Origin: Nakamurella silvestris
GTDB taxonomy: Bacteria; Actinomycetota; Actinomycetes; Mycobacteriales; Nakamurellaceae
Reading direction: 5' to 3'
DNA length: 64,000 nucleotides
Assembly (NCBI GenBank): GCA_003576535.1
Contig: QXCQ01000081.1
Span: forward strand, 5,649 to 69,648
Position numbers and translations under genes: made by a program. The notes beneath the pieces were generated by a model. It was not told where the DNA came from, made no database searches, and saw only the letters and a program-made list of their open reading frames with translations. Shown in pieces: positions 1 to 11,862 of the stretch; within the stretch, counting starts at the first letter, position 1, and each line of letters starts with the position of its first letter.

Positions 1-48
1 GGGAACGGTGCGCGGGAACAGTGAGCCCGGCCCGTAGGATTGACCCTC

Positions 49-753
49 GTGCTGGTGATCGCCCTTGATACCTCGACCCCCGTGATGACGGCCGGACTGG
101 TCCGTGTCTACGACGACCAACATCCGCAGCTCGTCGCCGAACGCTCCTTCGAGGGGGCGTTCTCCCACGCCGAGCAGTTGATGCCGATGGTCCGGGCCGT
201 CCTGGTCGAGGCCGCGATCACCTTCGCGGACGTGTCGGCGATCGTCGTCGGCCTCGGACCGGGTCCGTTCACCGGCCTGCGGGTCGGGATCGCCAGTGCC
301 GCCGCCCTGGGTGACGCCCTGGACCTGCCCGTCTACGGTGTGCCCTCCCACGACGCCCTGGCCGACGCCCTGCGGCTGGATGCGGCCCGCGAGGGTCTGC
401 CGCCGGCCGCCTTCGCCGTCGTCACCGATGCGCGGCGACGTGAGGTCTACCTCTCCGGCTACTACGCCTCGGGTGACCGGGCCTTCGGTCCGGAGCCGGT
501 CGCCCCGGCCGGTGCCCTCGACGCCCTGGAAGAGGCGGGCATCCGTCCGGCCTTCCTGGCCGGGGCCGGCGTCACCCTGGTCCCCGGTGACCTGCCCGTG
601 CGGGCCGCGCAGACCTCGGTCAGCGTCGGCCTGGTGGCCGCCGCCCGCCCGCCGGTGCACCCGACCGAACCGCCCGCCCCGTTGGTGCCGCTCTACCTGC
701 GCCGACCCGACGCCACGGAACCGGGGGCGCGGAAGTCGGTGCTGGGGCGGTGA
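49..753 (+). CDS. tsaB: TsaB, t6A tRNA-modification subunit
   Basis: TsaB is the catalytically inactive ASKHA-fold partner of TsaD in making N6-threonylcarbamoyladenosine at position 37 of ANN-decoding tRNAs in the cytoplasm. The product (234 aa) opens with the family's ALDTSTP strand and has the [13 protein letters not shown] loop near residue 70. The frame is open from a TTG at 40, but the AGGA at 36-39 fits the GTG at 49, whose product begins like other TsaB proteins. The stop overlaps the rimI start by 4 bp, so the genes are translationally coupled. Bases 1-39 probably hold the tail of an upstream gene (tsaE by analogy with other actinomycetes), but too little is present to name it. Confidence 0.93.
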   Translation: MLVIALDTSTPVMTAGLVRVYDDQHPQLVAERSFEGAFSHAEQLMPMVRAVLVEAAITFADVSAIVVGLGPGPFTGLRVGIASAAALGDALDLPVYGVPSHDALADALRLDAAREGLPPAAFAVVTDARRREVYLSGYYASGDRAFGPEPVAPAGALDALEEAGIRPAFLAGAGVTLVPGDLPVRAAQTSVSVGLVAAARPPVHPTEPPAPLVPLYLRRPDATEPGARKSVLGR

Positions 754-1199
754 CGATCACGCTCGAGCGCCTGCGCTGGTGGGACATCGACCGCCTGGTC
801 CAGCTGGAGGAACTCATCTTCCCGGAGGATTCCCCCTGGACCGCCGCCGCCTTCTGGTCCGAGCTGGCGGCCGGACACCACTACGTGGCGCATCGGGACG
901 CGGTGAGCGGCGAGGTGCTCGGGTACGCGGGCCTGGCCTTCCCGCCGGGCGGCGACGAGGCCGAGGTGCAGAACATCGCCGTCGATCCCGCCGCGCAGGG
1001 TCGAGGTATCGGCCGGGCGCTGTTGAACGACCTGATCGCGAGTGCGGCCACCGCACACCGGATCCTGCTGGAGGTCCGTACCGACAACGTGCCGGCGATC
1101 AGCCTGTACGAATCCGTCGGTTTCACCAGGATGGGGATCCGTCGGCGCTACTACCAGCCCAGCGGGGCCGATGCCTACACCATGGAGAAGTTGTTGTGA
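750..1199 (+). CDS. rimI: RimI-type ribosomal protein S18 alanine N-acetyltransferase
   Basis: This is a single-domain GNAT acetyltransferase of 149 aa. The family acetylates the N-terminal alanine of ribosomal protein S18, and in actinomycetes the gene is regularly found between tsaB and tsaD. Visible signatures are the acetyl-CoA-binding segment [20 protein letters not shown] (about residues 72-91) and the C-terminal [10 protein letters not shown]. The GTG start overlaps the tsaB stop and the TGA overlaps the tsaD start, so the three genes form one tightly coupled operon. The exact substrate is inferred from family and position, because other GNAT enzymes look similar at this resolution. 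Confidence 0.9.
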   Translation: MTITLERLRWWDIDRLVQLEELIFPEDSPWTAAAFWSELAAGHHYVAHRDAVSGEVLGYAGLAFPPGGDEAEVQNIAVDPAAQGRGIGRALLNDLIASAATAHRILLEVRTDNVPAISLYESVGFTRMGIRRRYYQPSGADAYTMEKLL

Positions 1200-2293
1200 G
1201 CCAGAACCTTTCGACCGACGCGGCAGCAGGAACGGTCACCCTGAAGCCGGGGGACATCGTGCTGGGGATCGAATCCTCGTGCGACGAGACCGGGGCCGGC
1301 CTGGTCCGCATCACCGATGACGGTGTCGAGCTGCTCGGCCACCATCTCGCCTCCTCCCAGGACGAGCACGCCCGGTTCGGCGGCGTCGTCCCGGAGATCG
1401 CCTCGCGCGCCCACCTGGAGGCGATGACGCCCACGGTGCGCAGCGCCTTCGCCGCCGCAGGCGTCGAGCCGCGGCAGGTCACGGCCATCTCCGTCACCTC
1501 CGGACCCGGCCTGGCCGGTGCCCTGTTGGTCGGTGTGGCTGCGGCGAAGGCGTACGCCGGTGCCTGGGACGTCCCGCTCTTCGGGGTCAACCACGTGGTC
1601 GGCCACGTCGCCGCCGACACGCTGGAGCACGGCCCGATCCCGGCCGACACCCTGGCCCTGCTCGTCTCCGGCGGGCACACCCAGTTGCTGCGGGTCACCG
1701 ACATCGGTGGTGAGGTCACCGAGGTGGGCACCACGGTCGACGACGCCGCGGGCGAGGCGTACGACAAGGTCGCGCGCCTGCTCGGCCTCGGCTACCCGGG
1801 GGGCCCGATCATCGACCGGCTCGCGGCGCAGGGAGATCCCACGGCCATCAAGTTCCCCCGTGGTCTGACCGGTTCCAAGGACTCGGCCTACGACTTCTCC
1901 TTCTCCGGGTTGAAGACCTCGGTCGCCCGCTGGGTCGAGCAGGCCGAGCGCGACGGCCGGCCGATCCCGGTCGAGGACGTCTGCGCCTCCTTCCAGGAGG
2001 CGGTGGCCGATGTGCTGACGGCGAAGACCGTCCGGGCCGCCACCGACCTGGGTCTGGGCACCGTGATCATCGCCGGCGGGGTGGCGGCCAACGGTCGGCT
2101 GCGAACCCTGGCCGAGGAACGCTGCGCCGCCGCCGGGCTGACGCTGCGGGTGCCGCGGATCGGTCTGTGCACCGACAACGGTGCGATGATCGCCGCCCTC
2201 GGTGCCCACGTCGGACGCCGCGGTGCGGTCCCGTCCTCGCCGTTGCTGTCCGGGGATCCGGGGATGCAGGTCTCGACGGTCCTGGCCTCCTGA
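1196..2293 (+). CDS. tsaD: TsaD, tRNA N6-threonylcarbamoyladenosine transferase
   Basis: TsaD transfers the threonylcarbamoyl group from its adenylate to A37 of tRNA, working with TsaB and TsaE. The 365-aa product has the Kae1/Gcp fold. It begins [14 protein letters not shown], carries the metal-binding HVVGH motif in [10 protein letters not shown], the LVSGGHTQL nucleotide loop and the C-terminal CTDNGAMIA. The GTG at 1196 overlaps the rimI stop (GTGA), and the frame upstream of it lacks family similarity. The groES promoter region follows directly. The order matches Mtb Rv3421c-Rv3419c. Confidence 0.96.
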   Translation: MSQNLSTDAAAGTVTLKPGDIVLGIESSCDETGAGLVRITDDGVELLGHHLASSQDEHARFGGVVPEIASRAHLEAMTPTVRSAFAAAGVEPRQVTAISVTSGPGLAGALLVGVAAAKAYAGAWDVPLFGVNHVVGHVAADTLEHGPIPADTLALLVSGGHTQLLRVTDIGGEVTEVGTTVDDAAGEAYDKVARLLGLGYPGGPIIDRLAAQGDPTAIKFPRGLTGSKDSAYDFSFSGLKTSVARWVEQAERDGRPIPVEDVCASFQEAVADVLTAKTVRAATDLGLGTVIIAGGVAANGRLRTLAEERCAAAGLTLRVPRIGLCTDNGAMIAALGAHVGRRGAVPSSPLLSGDPGMQVSTVLAS

Positions 2294-2321
2294 CTGGCGG
2301 CGGGGGCCCCGCTGTTGAAGA

Positions 2322-2348
2322 CTGGCACTCTCGGGGTTAGAGTGCTAA
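2322..2348 (+). promoter_or_regulatory. CIRCE operator of groES
   Basis: The sequence CTGGCACTC-N9-GAGTGCTAA is a near-perfect match to CIRCE (TTAGCACTC-N9-GAGTGCTAA), the binding site of the heat-shock repressor HrcA. It lies 141 bp before the groES start. No second copy was seen before groEL, and hrcA itself is not in the window. Confidence 0.93.
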
Positions 2349-2488
2349 GTCGTAAGGCCCTGTACGGTCCGACCCCCGCGACGGCGGTCCGCCCACGGCC
2401 TCACGTGTTACACCGCAGAGAACATGTGTGCAGTGCAGCATTTTGGCAAGTAGGCAAACATCGATCCCCAGAAGGGGGAGGTCACACC

Positions 2489-4608
<2,120 letters not shown>

Positions 4609-4642
4609 CCCGGTAGTACCTCCGGCCGGTACCGCACCGACG

Positions 4643-4682
4643 ACGGGCGGTGGCTCACGATCTTTCGTGAGCCACCGCCCGT
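4643..4682 (+). terminator. Strong hairpin terminator between groEL and whiB
   Basis: A perfect 17-bp inverted repeat (4643-4659 with 4666-4682, 6-nt loop) lies between the convergent groEL and whiB-like genes. It is likely a bidirectional terminator. Confidence 0.85.
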
Positions 4683-4749
4683 TCGTGTTCTCGGGGTCCG
4701 CGGACGCACCGCATGCGGGTCCGGTGAGGGACGCGGTGTCGCGACGCCC

Positions 4750-5031
4750 TCAGCCGGCCTCGGCGATGTAGGCCTGGTTGCGTTCCACCTCCGACAGTCC
4801 CCCCCAGATCCCGTAGGGCTCGTGCACCCGCAGCGCATGCTCGCGACAGGCGAGCAGCGCCGGACAGGTCTGGCACACCGCCTTCGCCAGCCGCTCGCGA
4901 TTCGCCCGTGCCGGGCCCCGTTCCCCCTCCGGATGGAAGAACTGGGCGCTGGACATGCCCCGACACGCAGCCTCGAGCTGCCAGTCCCACAGATCCGCAT
5001 TCGGTCCTGGGAGCCGCCGTGTATCTGCCAT
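4750..5031 (-). CDS. WhiB-family iron-sulfur regulator (WhiB3-like)
   Basis: WhiB proteins are small [4Fe-4S] redox-sensing regulators that bind principal sigma factors. This 93-aa member has the four cluster cysteines (C23, C53, C56, C62 with CQTC in the middle) and the GIWGG turn at residues 74-78 that precedes the basic DNA-contact end. The position beside groEL1 corresponds to whiB3 (Rv3416) of M. tuberculosis, so WhiB3 is the most likely orthologue, but the subfamily cannot be proved by eye. It is divergent from the bldM-like gene across a 737-bp gap that contains dyads. Confidence 0.9.
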   Translation of the reverse strand: MADTRRLPGPNADLWDWQLEAACRGMSSAQFFHPEGERGPARANRERLAKAVCQTCPALLACREHALRVHEPYGIWGGLSEVERNQAYIAEAG

Positions 5032-5301
5032 CTTCGCGTTCCTCCTCGGTCTGTTCGAAGACCCGTGAAGCGCGCGTCACGAAGCATGTATCGCCCCGAG
5101 ATCGACACAACTTCCGGGCCGGAGCAGACGTCGTTGTCGTGCCGACCATGGTTCATCACCCCATCGCGCTCAGATGCAGCTTGTGGGCTGCTGCGCCAAC
5201 TCGCGATCGAGTGATCTTTTGACCCTAGATGCCCAAACCGGCGAACTTCAAGGGTCCGGGCACATCGTCTTCCCGGGGGGCGGGTGCTGAACGTGCGCGA
5301 A

Positions 5302-5384
5302 GCTACCGGCCGGTAGCACTGCATTACGCCGTACGGTAATCGGAAGCCGTCCGCGCGACCCGAACGTGCCGTCGCACGTTCGGG
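5302..5384. promoter_or_regulatory. Two perfect dyads in the whiB-bldM intergenic region
   Basis: The 737-bp gap 5032-5768 holds no convincing gene. It contains a perfect 16-bp palindrome (GCTACCGG/CCGGTAGC, 5302-5317) and a perfect 11-bp inverted repeat with 4-nt spacer (CCCGAACGTGC at 5359-5369 with GCACGTTCGGG at 5374-5384). They are candidate operators for the divergent regulators, or small hairpins. The rest of the gap is unremarkable. Confidence 0.5.
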
Positions 5385-5768
5385 TCCGCCACGTACCGGA
5401 GTGGGATCGTGGGATCACCGAAAAGGGGGGCGGTACAGACAACCCATCCGAGGGTCCAATCGGACATATGAACCGATATCGGGCACGGTGAGGGCGCGAA
5501 CCGCAGAAATCCCACGACCGGGTGGTCGAAAATTTCCACACGGTAGGGGTTAGGATGAATGAGAACTCATGGACGAGTAGATCTGTGTTCGTTACGCTCC
5601 GTAGGTAGACCGTGAAGACCTGGAGGTCTGAAGGTGATTGACATTTCGTCGTCGTATCGTTCGGGTGCACCCATACGGAGTGACGCCGGACGGAATGGCC
5701 AATCCGGTCTGCTGCAAACGGGGCAGACAATTTCTGCCGGCGAGACTGCAACCAGGGAGAAGGCCGTC

Positions 5769-6365
5769 GTGACCAGCGTTTTGATCTGTGATGAGCGTCG
5801 GAGTGCTCGAGACGGACTCACCAGGGTGATGTCCGCCATTCCCTCTGTCGGGTCGATCGATTGTGTCACCAACGGTGACGAGCTTCTGGCTCGCTACGGT
5901 CGCGAGGCCGCGGATGTCGTCTTGATCGGCACCCAGCGTGCGCTGACCGGTGGAATTGAAGCCACTAGACGGCTACTCGCCATTCACCCCAACGGTGTTG
6001 TGATTGTGTTCGGTTCCCCGGACGACACCGCGTCCATCGCCGCCGCCATCGCCTGTGGTGCCCGTGGCTTCCTGCGATGGGACGCCACCCAGCCCGAGGT
6101 GGTCGCCGCCCTGGCGAACACCATCGCCTCCCCGCGCATCCCGCTCCCGCGCACCTCCGAGGAGGGGCTCGTCAATCTGACCGAGCGTGAACTCCAGGTG
6201 CTGCGCGGTATGAGCCAGGGGCAGAGCAACGGCGAGATCGGCCGCGAGCTCTTCCTGTCCGAGGACACCGTCAAGACCCACGCCCGTCGCCTCTTCCGCA
6301 AGCTCGGCGCCCGCGACCGCGCCCAGGCCGTCGCCGTCGGTTTCCGTCGCGGCCTCGTCGCCTGA
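5769..6365 (+). CDS. bldM: BldM-like atypical response regulator
   Basis: The 198-aa product has a receiver-like N-terminal domain and a LuxR-type HTH. The HTH (LTERELQVLRGMSQGQSN, then LFLSEDTVKTHARRLFRKLG) and the ending GFRRGLVA match BldM, the Streptomyces developmental regulator encoded beside sigD and guaB, just as here. The residue where BldM has Asp54 is Gly (VVLIGT, residue 54), so the receiver cannot be phosphorylated there. The GTG at 5769 gives an N-terminus like BldM (TSVLICDE) and has a GGGAGAAGG site. The frame stays open to a GTG at 5634, also preceded by GGAGG, so a 45-residue extension is possible. A developmental role in this organism is inference. Confidence 0.87.
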   Translation: MTSVLICDERRSARDGLTRVMSAIPSVGSIDCVTNGDELLARYGREAADVVLIGTQRALTGGIEATRRLLAIHPNGVVIVFGSPDDTASIAAAIACGARGFLRWDATQPEVVAALANTIASPRIPLPRTSEEGLVNLTERELQVLRGMSQGQSNGEIGRELFLSEDTVKTHARRLFRKLGARDRAQAVAVGFRRGLVA

Positions 6366-6678
6366 CGCCGTAGTACCTGATCATCCCGCGCACGATGGTG
6401 GCTTCCGCACGCCCTGTTTGTTGTGCCGGTGGCGCTTCGGCGTGTGAGAACGGTCGGATCTGCAGGGGAATCGCGCCTGTGTCGGTTCACCGAAACGCAC
6501 CCGCCCCGGACTTCGATAGGCTGGATCCGGTGGCGATCATTCGGACCCGAGCGATCAACAGGTCCGGGGTCCGCTCGCCCTTCTCGGGGGTCCGGTTCAC
6601 GGTTCGCGCCGTGGCAGTCCGTGGTTCCATCCTCACAGTCAGTGGCGGGAGGATGTAACGCGGAAGCGTTGAGGAACG
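6366..6678 (+). other. bldM-sigD intergenic region, no gene seen
   Basis: This 313-bp gap presumably carries the sigD promoter. No terminator, RNA gene or convincing small ORF was recognised, and short open frames here lack ribosome-binding sites and coding character. Confidence 0.4.
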
Positions 6679-7266
6679 ATGATAGAAGCAGATAACGAAA
6701 TCGACTCGGTGGTCGATCAGGCGGTGGGCGGCGACGCCGACGCGGTTGGTCAGCTTCTGGGTCGGATCCACCCGCTGGTGGTTCGTTACTGCCGCGCCCG
6801 GCTCACCGCCGGTCATCGTGGCCTCTCAACAGCTGACGACGTCGCCCAGGAGGTGTGTATGGCCGTGCTGACCGCGCTGCCCAACTACCGCCGCCAGGGC
6901 AGGCCCTTCCTCGCCTTCGTCTACACCATCGCCGGCAACAAGGTCGCCGACGCCCATCGCGCCGGCGCGCGCACCCGTACCCAGCCGGTGGCCGAGGTGC
7001 CCGAACTGCCGACCACCGACCGCGACCCCGAGGCCTTGGCCATCGACGCCGACGTCTCGGCGCGGATGGCCGACCTGCTGGACGAACTGCCCGGTCAGCA
7101 GCGCGAGATCCTGCTGCTGCGGATCGCCGCCGGCCTCAGCGCCGAAGAGACGGCCCAGGCCCTGGGAATGAGCCCCGGTGCCGTCCGGGTCGCCCAACAC
7201 CGCGGGCTGGCCAAACTGCGTCGCATCCTCGAGGGCGACACCGGACTGGCGGAGCAGCTGATCTGA
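6679..7266 (+). CDS. sigD: SigD-type RNA polymerase sigma factor
   Basis: This is a 195-aa ECF-type sigma factor. Region 2 spans about residues 25-95 (DDVAQEVCMAVLTALPNYR, then FVYTIAGNKVADAHR), and region 4 is at about 135-185 (LLDELPGQQREILLLRIAAG, then GMSPGAVRVAQHRGLAKLR). In Mycobacterium and Streptomyces sigD lies in the same place, ahead of its anti-sigma factor and guaB. The ATG at 6679 follows GAGGAACG. The stop overlaps the next start (TGATG), which indicates coupled translation with the anti-sigma factor. Confidence 0.93.
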   Translation: MIEADNEIDSVVDQAVGGDADAVGQLLGRIHPLVVRYCRARLTAGHRGLSTADDVAQEVCMAVLTALPNYRRQGRPFLAFVYTIAGNKVADAHRAGARTRTQPVAEVPELPTTDRDPEALAIDADVSARMADLLDELPGQQREILLLRIAAGLSAEETAQALGMSPGAVRVAQHRGLAKLRRILEGDTGLAEQLI

Positions 7267-8429
7267 TGCCCATCCAGCCAGAGGAGTTCCGTCAGGAGGA
7301 ACCGTACGAACTCGCCGCCGTTCACACCGACGAGGAGTTCATCGAGTCCCTGCGCACCACCGACCCGCAGCAGACCCTGTTCGCCGGGCGGATGGACGCC
7401 GGGCAGGATCAGCTCACCTCGATGCTGTCCGTCTGGTCGGCCGAACTCGCTCTCCGGCCGCTGCCCGACCCGATGCCGGTCGAGGAGGCAACCGCCCTCG
7501 TCACCCGGTCGGCCGCACGTCGGCGGAGCCTGCGGTCGATGACGGCGGTGGCCGCCTCGATCGTGGCGCTGCTGCTCGGGTCCGCGGTCGTCGGTGCCCG
7601 CTCGGCCACCCCGGGGGATGCGCTCTGGCCGGTCACCCAGGTCATGTGGGCGGACCGTGCCCACTCCGTCACCGCCGGCATCAATGTGCGGACGGCCATC
7701 GAACAGGCCCGCCTGGCCATCAACGCCGGGCAGGCGGTCGAGGCCATCGACGCCTTCAGCCGGGCCAACGCCGATCTCGGCGGGGTGAACCAGCAGGAGC
7801 TGCGTCAGTCCCTGCTGCTCGACCTGGAACAGCTGCGCACCGAGCTGAGCACCGCCGCGGTCCCGCCGTCGATGGGGCCCGACACCACCACCGCCGTCGT
7901 CTCGGTGACCGGTTCCACCGTGTCGGTCCTCCCGCCGGCCCAGCCGGGCGGCAGCACCACGACCAGCGCCCCGGTCCAGGGGCCCACCGATCCGGCGGGT
8001 ACCAGCAGCCAGCAGCCCCCGATCGGCGGCAGCACGTCGACGAGTTCGACCTCGAGCACCTCCTCGACCTCGCCGGCCGGCAGTCACACCAGTCCGCCCT
8101 CGCCGACCGGCACCTCGACCAGCTCCTCCACGGGCAAGCCGACCTCGACCGCGACCACCACGCCGCCGAACACCTCCTCGGCCCCCTCCACCGTGACGGA
8201 TACCTCAGTGCCGCCGACCAAGACCAGCACGACCAAGCCGACGTCGACGTCGGCGACGGACCCGTCGACCACGACACCCACCTCGGCCACCTCACCGACG
8301 AGCAGCTCCACCGACGCGAGCAGCAGTGATACCGCCGGGACCTCCTCCTCCGAGGTGGCCGGATCCTCCGACGTCGACCCGGCGCGCGGTGCCGTGGCCT
8401 CGACCAAGGCCCCCGACACCGTCGGCTGA
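7266..8429 (+). CDS. rsdA: RsdA-like membrane anti-sigma-D factor
   Basis: The 387-aa product has a short N-terminal cytoplasmic part (residues 1-95) able to hold SigD, one transmembrane helix at about 97-117 (MTAVAASIVALLLGSAVVGA), a helical extracytoplasmic segment, and a long Ser/Thr/Pro-rich outer tail with many TSS and TTT runs. RsdA (Rv3413c) has this layout and is released from SigD by proteolysis. The ATG overlaps the sigD stop by 1 bp, as expected for a sigma/anti-sigma pair. The low-complexity tail is probably a wall-spanning, perhaps glycosylated, spacer (inference). Confidence 0.88.
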   Translation: MPIQPEEFRQEEPYELAAVHTDEEFIESLRTTDPQQTLFAGRMDAGQDQLTSMLSVWSAELALRPLPDPMPVEEATALVTRSAARRRSLRSMTAVAASIVALLLGSAVVGARSATPGDALWPVTQVMWADRAHSVTAGINVRTAIEQARLAINAGQAVEAIDAFSRANADLGGVNQQELRQSLLLDLEQLRTELSTAAVPPSMGPDTTTAVVSVTGSTVSVLPPAQPGGSTTTSAPVQGPTDPAGTSSQQPPIGGSTSTSSTSSTSSTSPAGSHTSPPSPTGTSTSSSTGKPTSTATTTPPNTSSAPSTVTDTSVPPTKTSTTKPTSTSATDPSTTTPTSATSPTSSSTDASSSDTAGTSSSEVAGSSDVDPARGAVASTKAPDTVG

Positions 8430-10163
<1,734 letters not shown>

Positions 10164-10199
10164 GCGGCCAACCCCACCTGACCCGAAGGAGTTCCCGCG

Positions 10200-11339
10200 G
10201 TGCAAGACAGCGTTGAAATCGGTATGGGCCGTACGGCCCGGCGAACGTTCACCCTCGACGACATCTCCCTGGTGCCGTCCCGGCGGACCCGGTCCTCCCG
10301 GGACGTCTCCACGGCCTGGCAGATCGATGCCTACCGGTTCGAGATCCCCCTGCTGACCCACCCCACCGACGCGGTGTCCTCGCCGAAGGTCATCACCGAG
10401 GTCGGCCGCCTCGGCGGTCTCGGTGTCCTGGACGCCGAAGGGCTCTGGGCCCGGCACGCCGACCCGGAGAAGGAACTTGCCCGCCTGCTCGGCGGGGCCG
10501 AGGAAGAGGAGGCCGAAGGCATCATCGACGGCAGCGTCGAGGTGCTGCAGGACCTGTACTCCACGCCGGTCGACCCGGATCTGCTGACCCAGACCATCCG
10601 GGACCTCAAGGCGTCCGGGCAGACCGTCGCCGTGCGGGTGTCCCCGCAGAACGCGGCCACCCTGACCCCGATCGTCGTCGCCGCCGGGATCGACCTGCTC
10701 GTCATCCAGGGCACGATCGTCTCGGCCGAGCACGTGCACCGCGGCGGGGAGCCGCTGAACCTGAAGAACTTCATCAGCGACCAGGACGTCCCGGTGATCG
10801 TCGGCGGCTGCACCAACTTCCAGACCGCGACCCACCTGATGCGCACCGGCGCGGCGGGCGTCATCGTCGGGTACGGCTCCGGTTCGACGACCACCACCGA
10901 CGCCGTCCTCGGCATCGACGTCCCGATGGCGACCGCGATCTGTGACGCGGCAGCGGCCCGGCGGGCCTACCTCGACGAGACCGGCGGGCGCTACGTGCAC
11001 GTCATCGCCGACGGGGACCTGCAGACCAGCTCCGACGTGATCAAGGCCGTGGCCTGCGGGGCGGACGCCGTCATGCTCGGCGAGCCGCTGACCTCGGCCG
11101 AGGAGGTTCCGGGCGAAGGCTTCTACTGGGTCAGTACCGCTGCCCACCCGAAGCTGCCGCGCGGGCACGTCTCCTACACCGGCACCCACGACGTGCCGCT
11201 GGAGGCCCTGCTGCACGGGCCGGCCACCGGAAGCCTGGGGGACACCAACATCTTCGGTGCCCTCAAGCGGGCGATGGCCAAGACCGGGTACAACGATCTC
11301 AAGGACTTCCAGAAGGTCGGACTGACCGTTCGCGCCTGA
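10200..11339 (+). CDS. guaB3: GuaB3-type IMP dehydrogenase family protein
   Basis: The 379-aa protein belongs to the IMPDH/GMPR barrel family but lacks CBS domains. Where GuaB has the catalytic loop GPGSICTTR, this protein has YGSGSTTTTDAV, so the nucleophilic Cys is missing and classical IMP dehydrogenase activity is unlikely. This matches actinobacterial GuaB3 (Rv3410c), conserved behind guaB with unclear function. The GTG start at 10200 follows the site AAGGAG. The gene probably shares a transcript with guaB. Confidence 0.9.
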   Translation: MQDSVEIGMGRTARRTFTLDDISLVPSRRTRSSRDVSTAWQIDAYRFEIPLLTHPTDAVSSPKVITEVGRLGGLGVLDAEGLWARHADPEKELARLLGGAEEEEAEGIIDGSVEVLQDLYSTPVDPDLLTQTIRDLKASGQTVAVRVSPQNAATLTPIVVAAGIDLLVIQGTIVSAEHVHRGGEPLNLKNFISDQDVPVIVGGCTNFQTATHLMRTGAAGVIVGYGSGSTTTTDAVLGIDVPMATAICDAAAARRAYLDETGGRYVHVIADGDLQTSSDVIKAVACGADAVMLGEPLTSAEEVPGEGFYWVSTAAHPKLPRGHVSYTGTHDVPLEALLHGPATGSLGDTNIFGALKRAMAKTGYNDLKDFQKVGLTVRA

Positions 11340-11350
11340 CGGCTTTCGGG

Positions 11351-11405
11351 CTGGTCCACCTTTTCGCCCTGCGGCGAGCTGGTCCACCTTTTTCGCCCTG
11401 CGGCG
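11351..11405 (+). repeat. 26-bp tandem direct repeat
   Basis: The 26-bp block 11351-11376 (beginning CTGGTCCACCTTTTCGCCC) is repeated at 11379-11405 with one extra T. It lies right behind guaB3 and leads into the R1 palindrome. Confidence 0.8.
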
Positions 11406-11457
11406 GGGTATGCGCAGCTTTTCGGCCGAAATGCTGCGCATATCCCACCGCGGGATT
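11395..11457. repeat. Palindromic repeat R1, copy 1
   Basis: The arms GGGTATGCGCAGC (11406-11418) and GCTGCGCATATCCC (11433-11446) flank the inner palindrome TTTCGGCCGAAA. The outer part CCCTGCGG/CCGCGGG also pairs partly. The same arms recur at 27327-27390 and 44292-44355. This copy lies 3' of guaB3 and 3' of the convergent DUF4031 gene. Confidence 0.85.
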
Positions 11458-11462
11458 GTTGT

Positions 11463-11732
11463 TCACCGGGGGAGTCTGCGGTCCCGTTTGGGCTGCCGCA
11501 GCGGCCCGAGCCGGCGCAGCAGTTCCCGGGAGTCCACCGGGACCGCCCCCGCCGCGACGAGCAGGTCGTACCGCTCGGCCGGCACGTCGTAGTGGTCGTG
11601 GTCGAACCCGCGCTCAGCGATCCCGTTGGCCGCGGCGAAATCGTGAAGTTCGGCATAGCTGGTGTCGCTCACCAGATGGGCCCAGAGCCGCCCGTGGGCG
11701 GGCCAGCGTGGGGGATCGATCAACACCGTCAT
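11463..11732 (-). CDS. DUF4031 domain protein
   Basis: This is a small cytoplasmic protein of 89 aa. It begins TVLIDPPRWPAHGRLWAHL and contains SDTSYAELHDFAAANG and the FDHDHYDVP cluster, the pattern of DUF4031 (function unknown, common in actinomycetes). The ATG at 11732 gives the conserved N-terminus; the longer open frame is not conserved. The gene is convergent with guaB3 and divergent from guaA. The conserved Asp/His-rich segment hints at metal or nucleotide chemistry, but no function can be assigned. Confidence 0.8.
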   Translation of the reverse strand: MTVLIDPPRWPAHGRLWAHLVSDTSYAELHDFAAANGIAERGFDHDHYDVPAERYDLLVAAGAVPVDSRELLRRLGPLRQPKRDRRLPR

Positions 11733-11862
11733 CCGGACGACTCTATTGCTCCTCCCGCGAACCGGGCGCGGCGTCGACCGGCCCGCGCCGACGATAGACT
11801 GACCAGGCTGCTTGTTCGCCCAGCTGACCCTGGGGTTCCCGCCCGAAAGGCCCATACACAAA

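Noticed and set aside
1-20. A fourth R2 copy cut by the window start
   Set aside because: GTGCGCGGGAAC at 8-19 matches an R2 right arm, but the preceding bases do not fit the element and the left part is outside the window.
5248-5751. Minus-strand ORF in the whiB-bldM gap
   Set aside because: There is no ribosome-binding site, composition differs from neighbouring genes, and no recognisable domain is present. The region reads as regulatory DNA.
11341-11462. A mobile element end next to DUF4031
   Set aside because: The 26-bp direct repeat and R1 are present, but there is no transposase, target-site duplication or second end.
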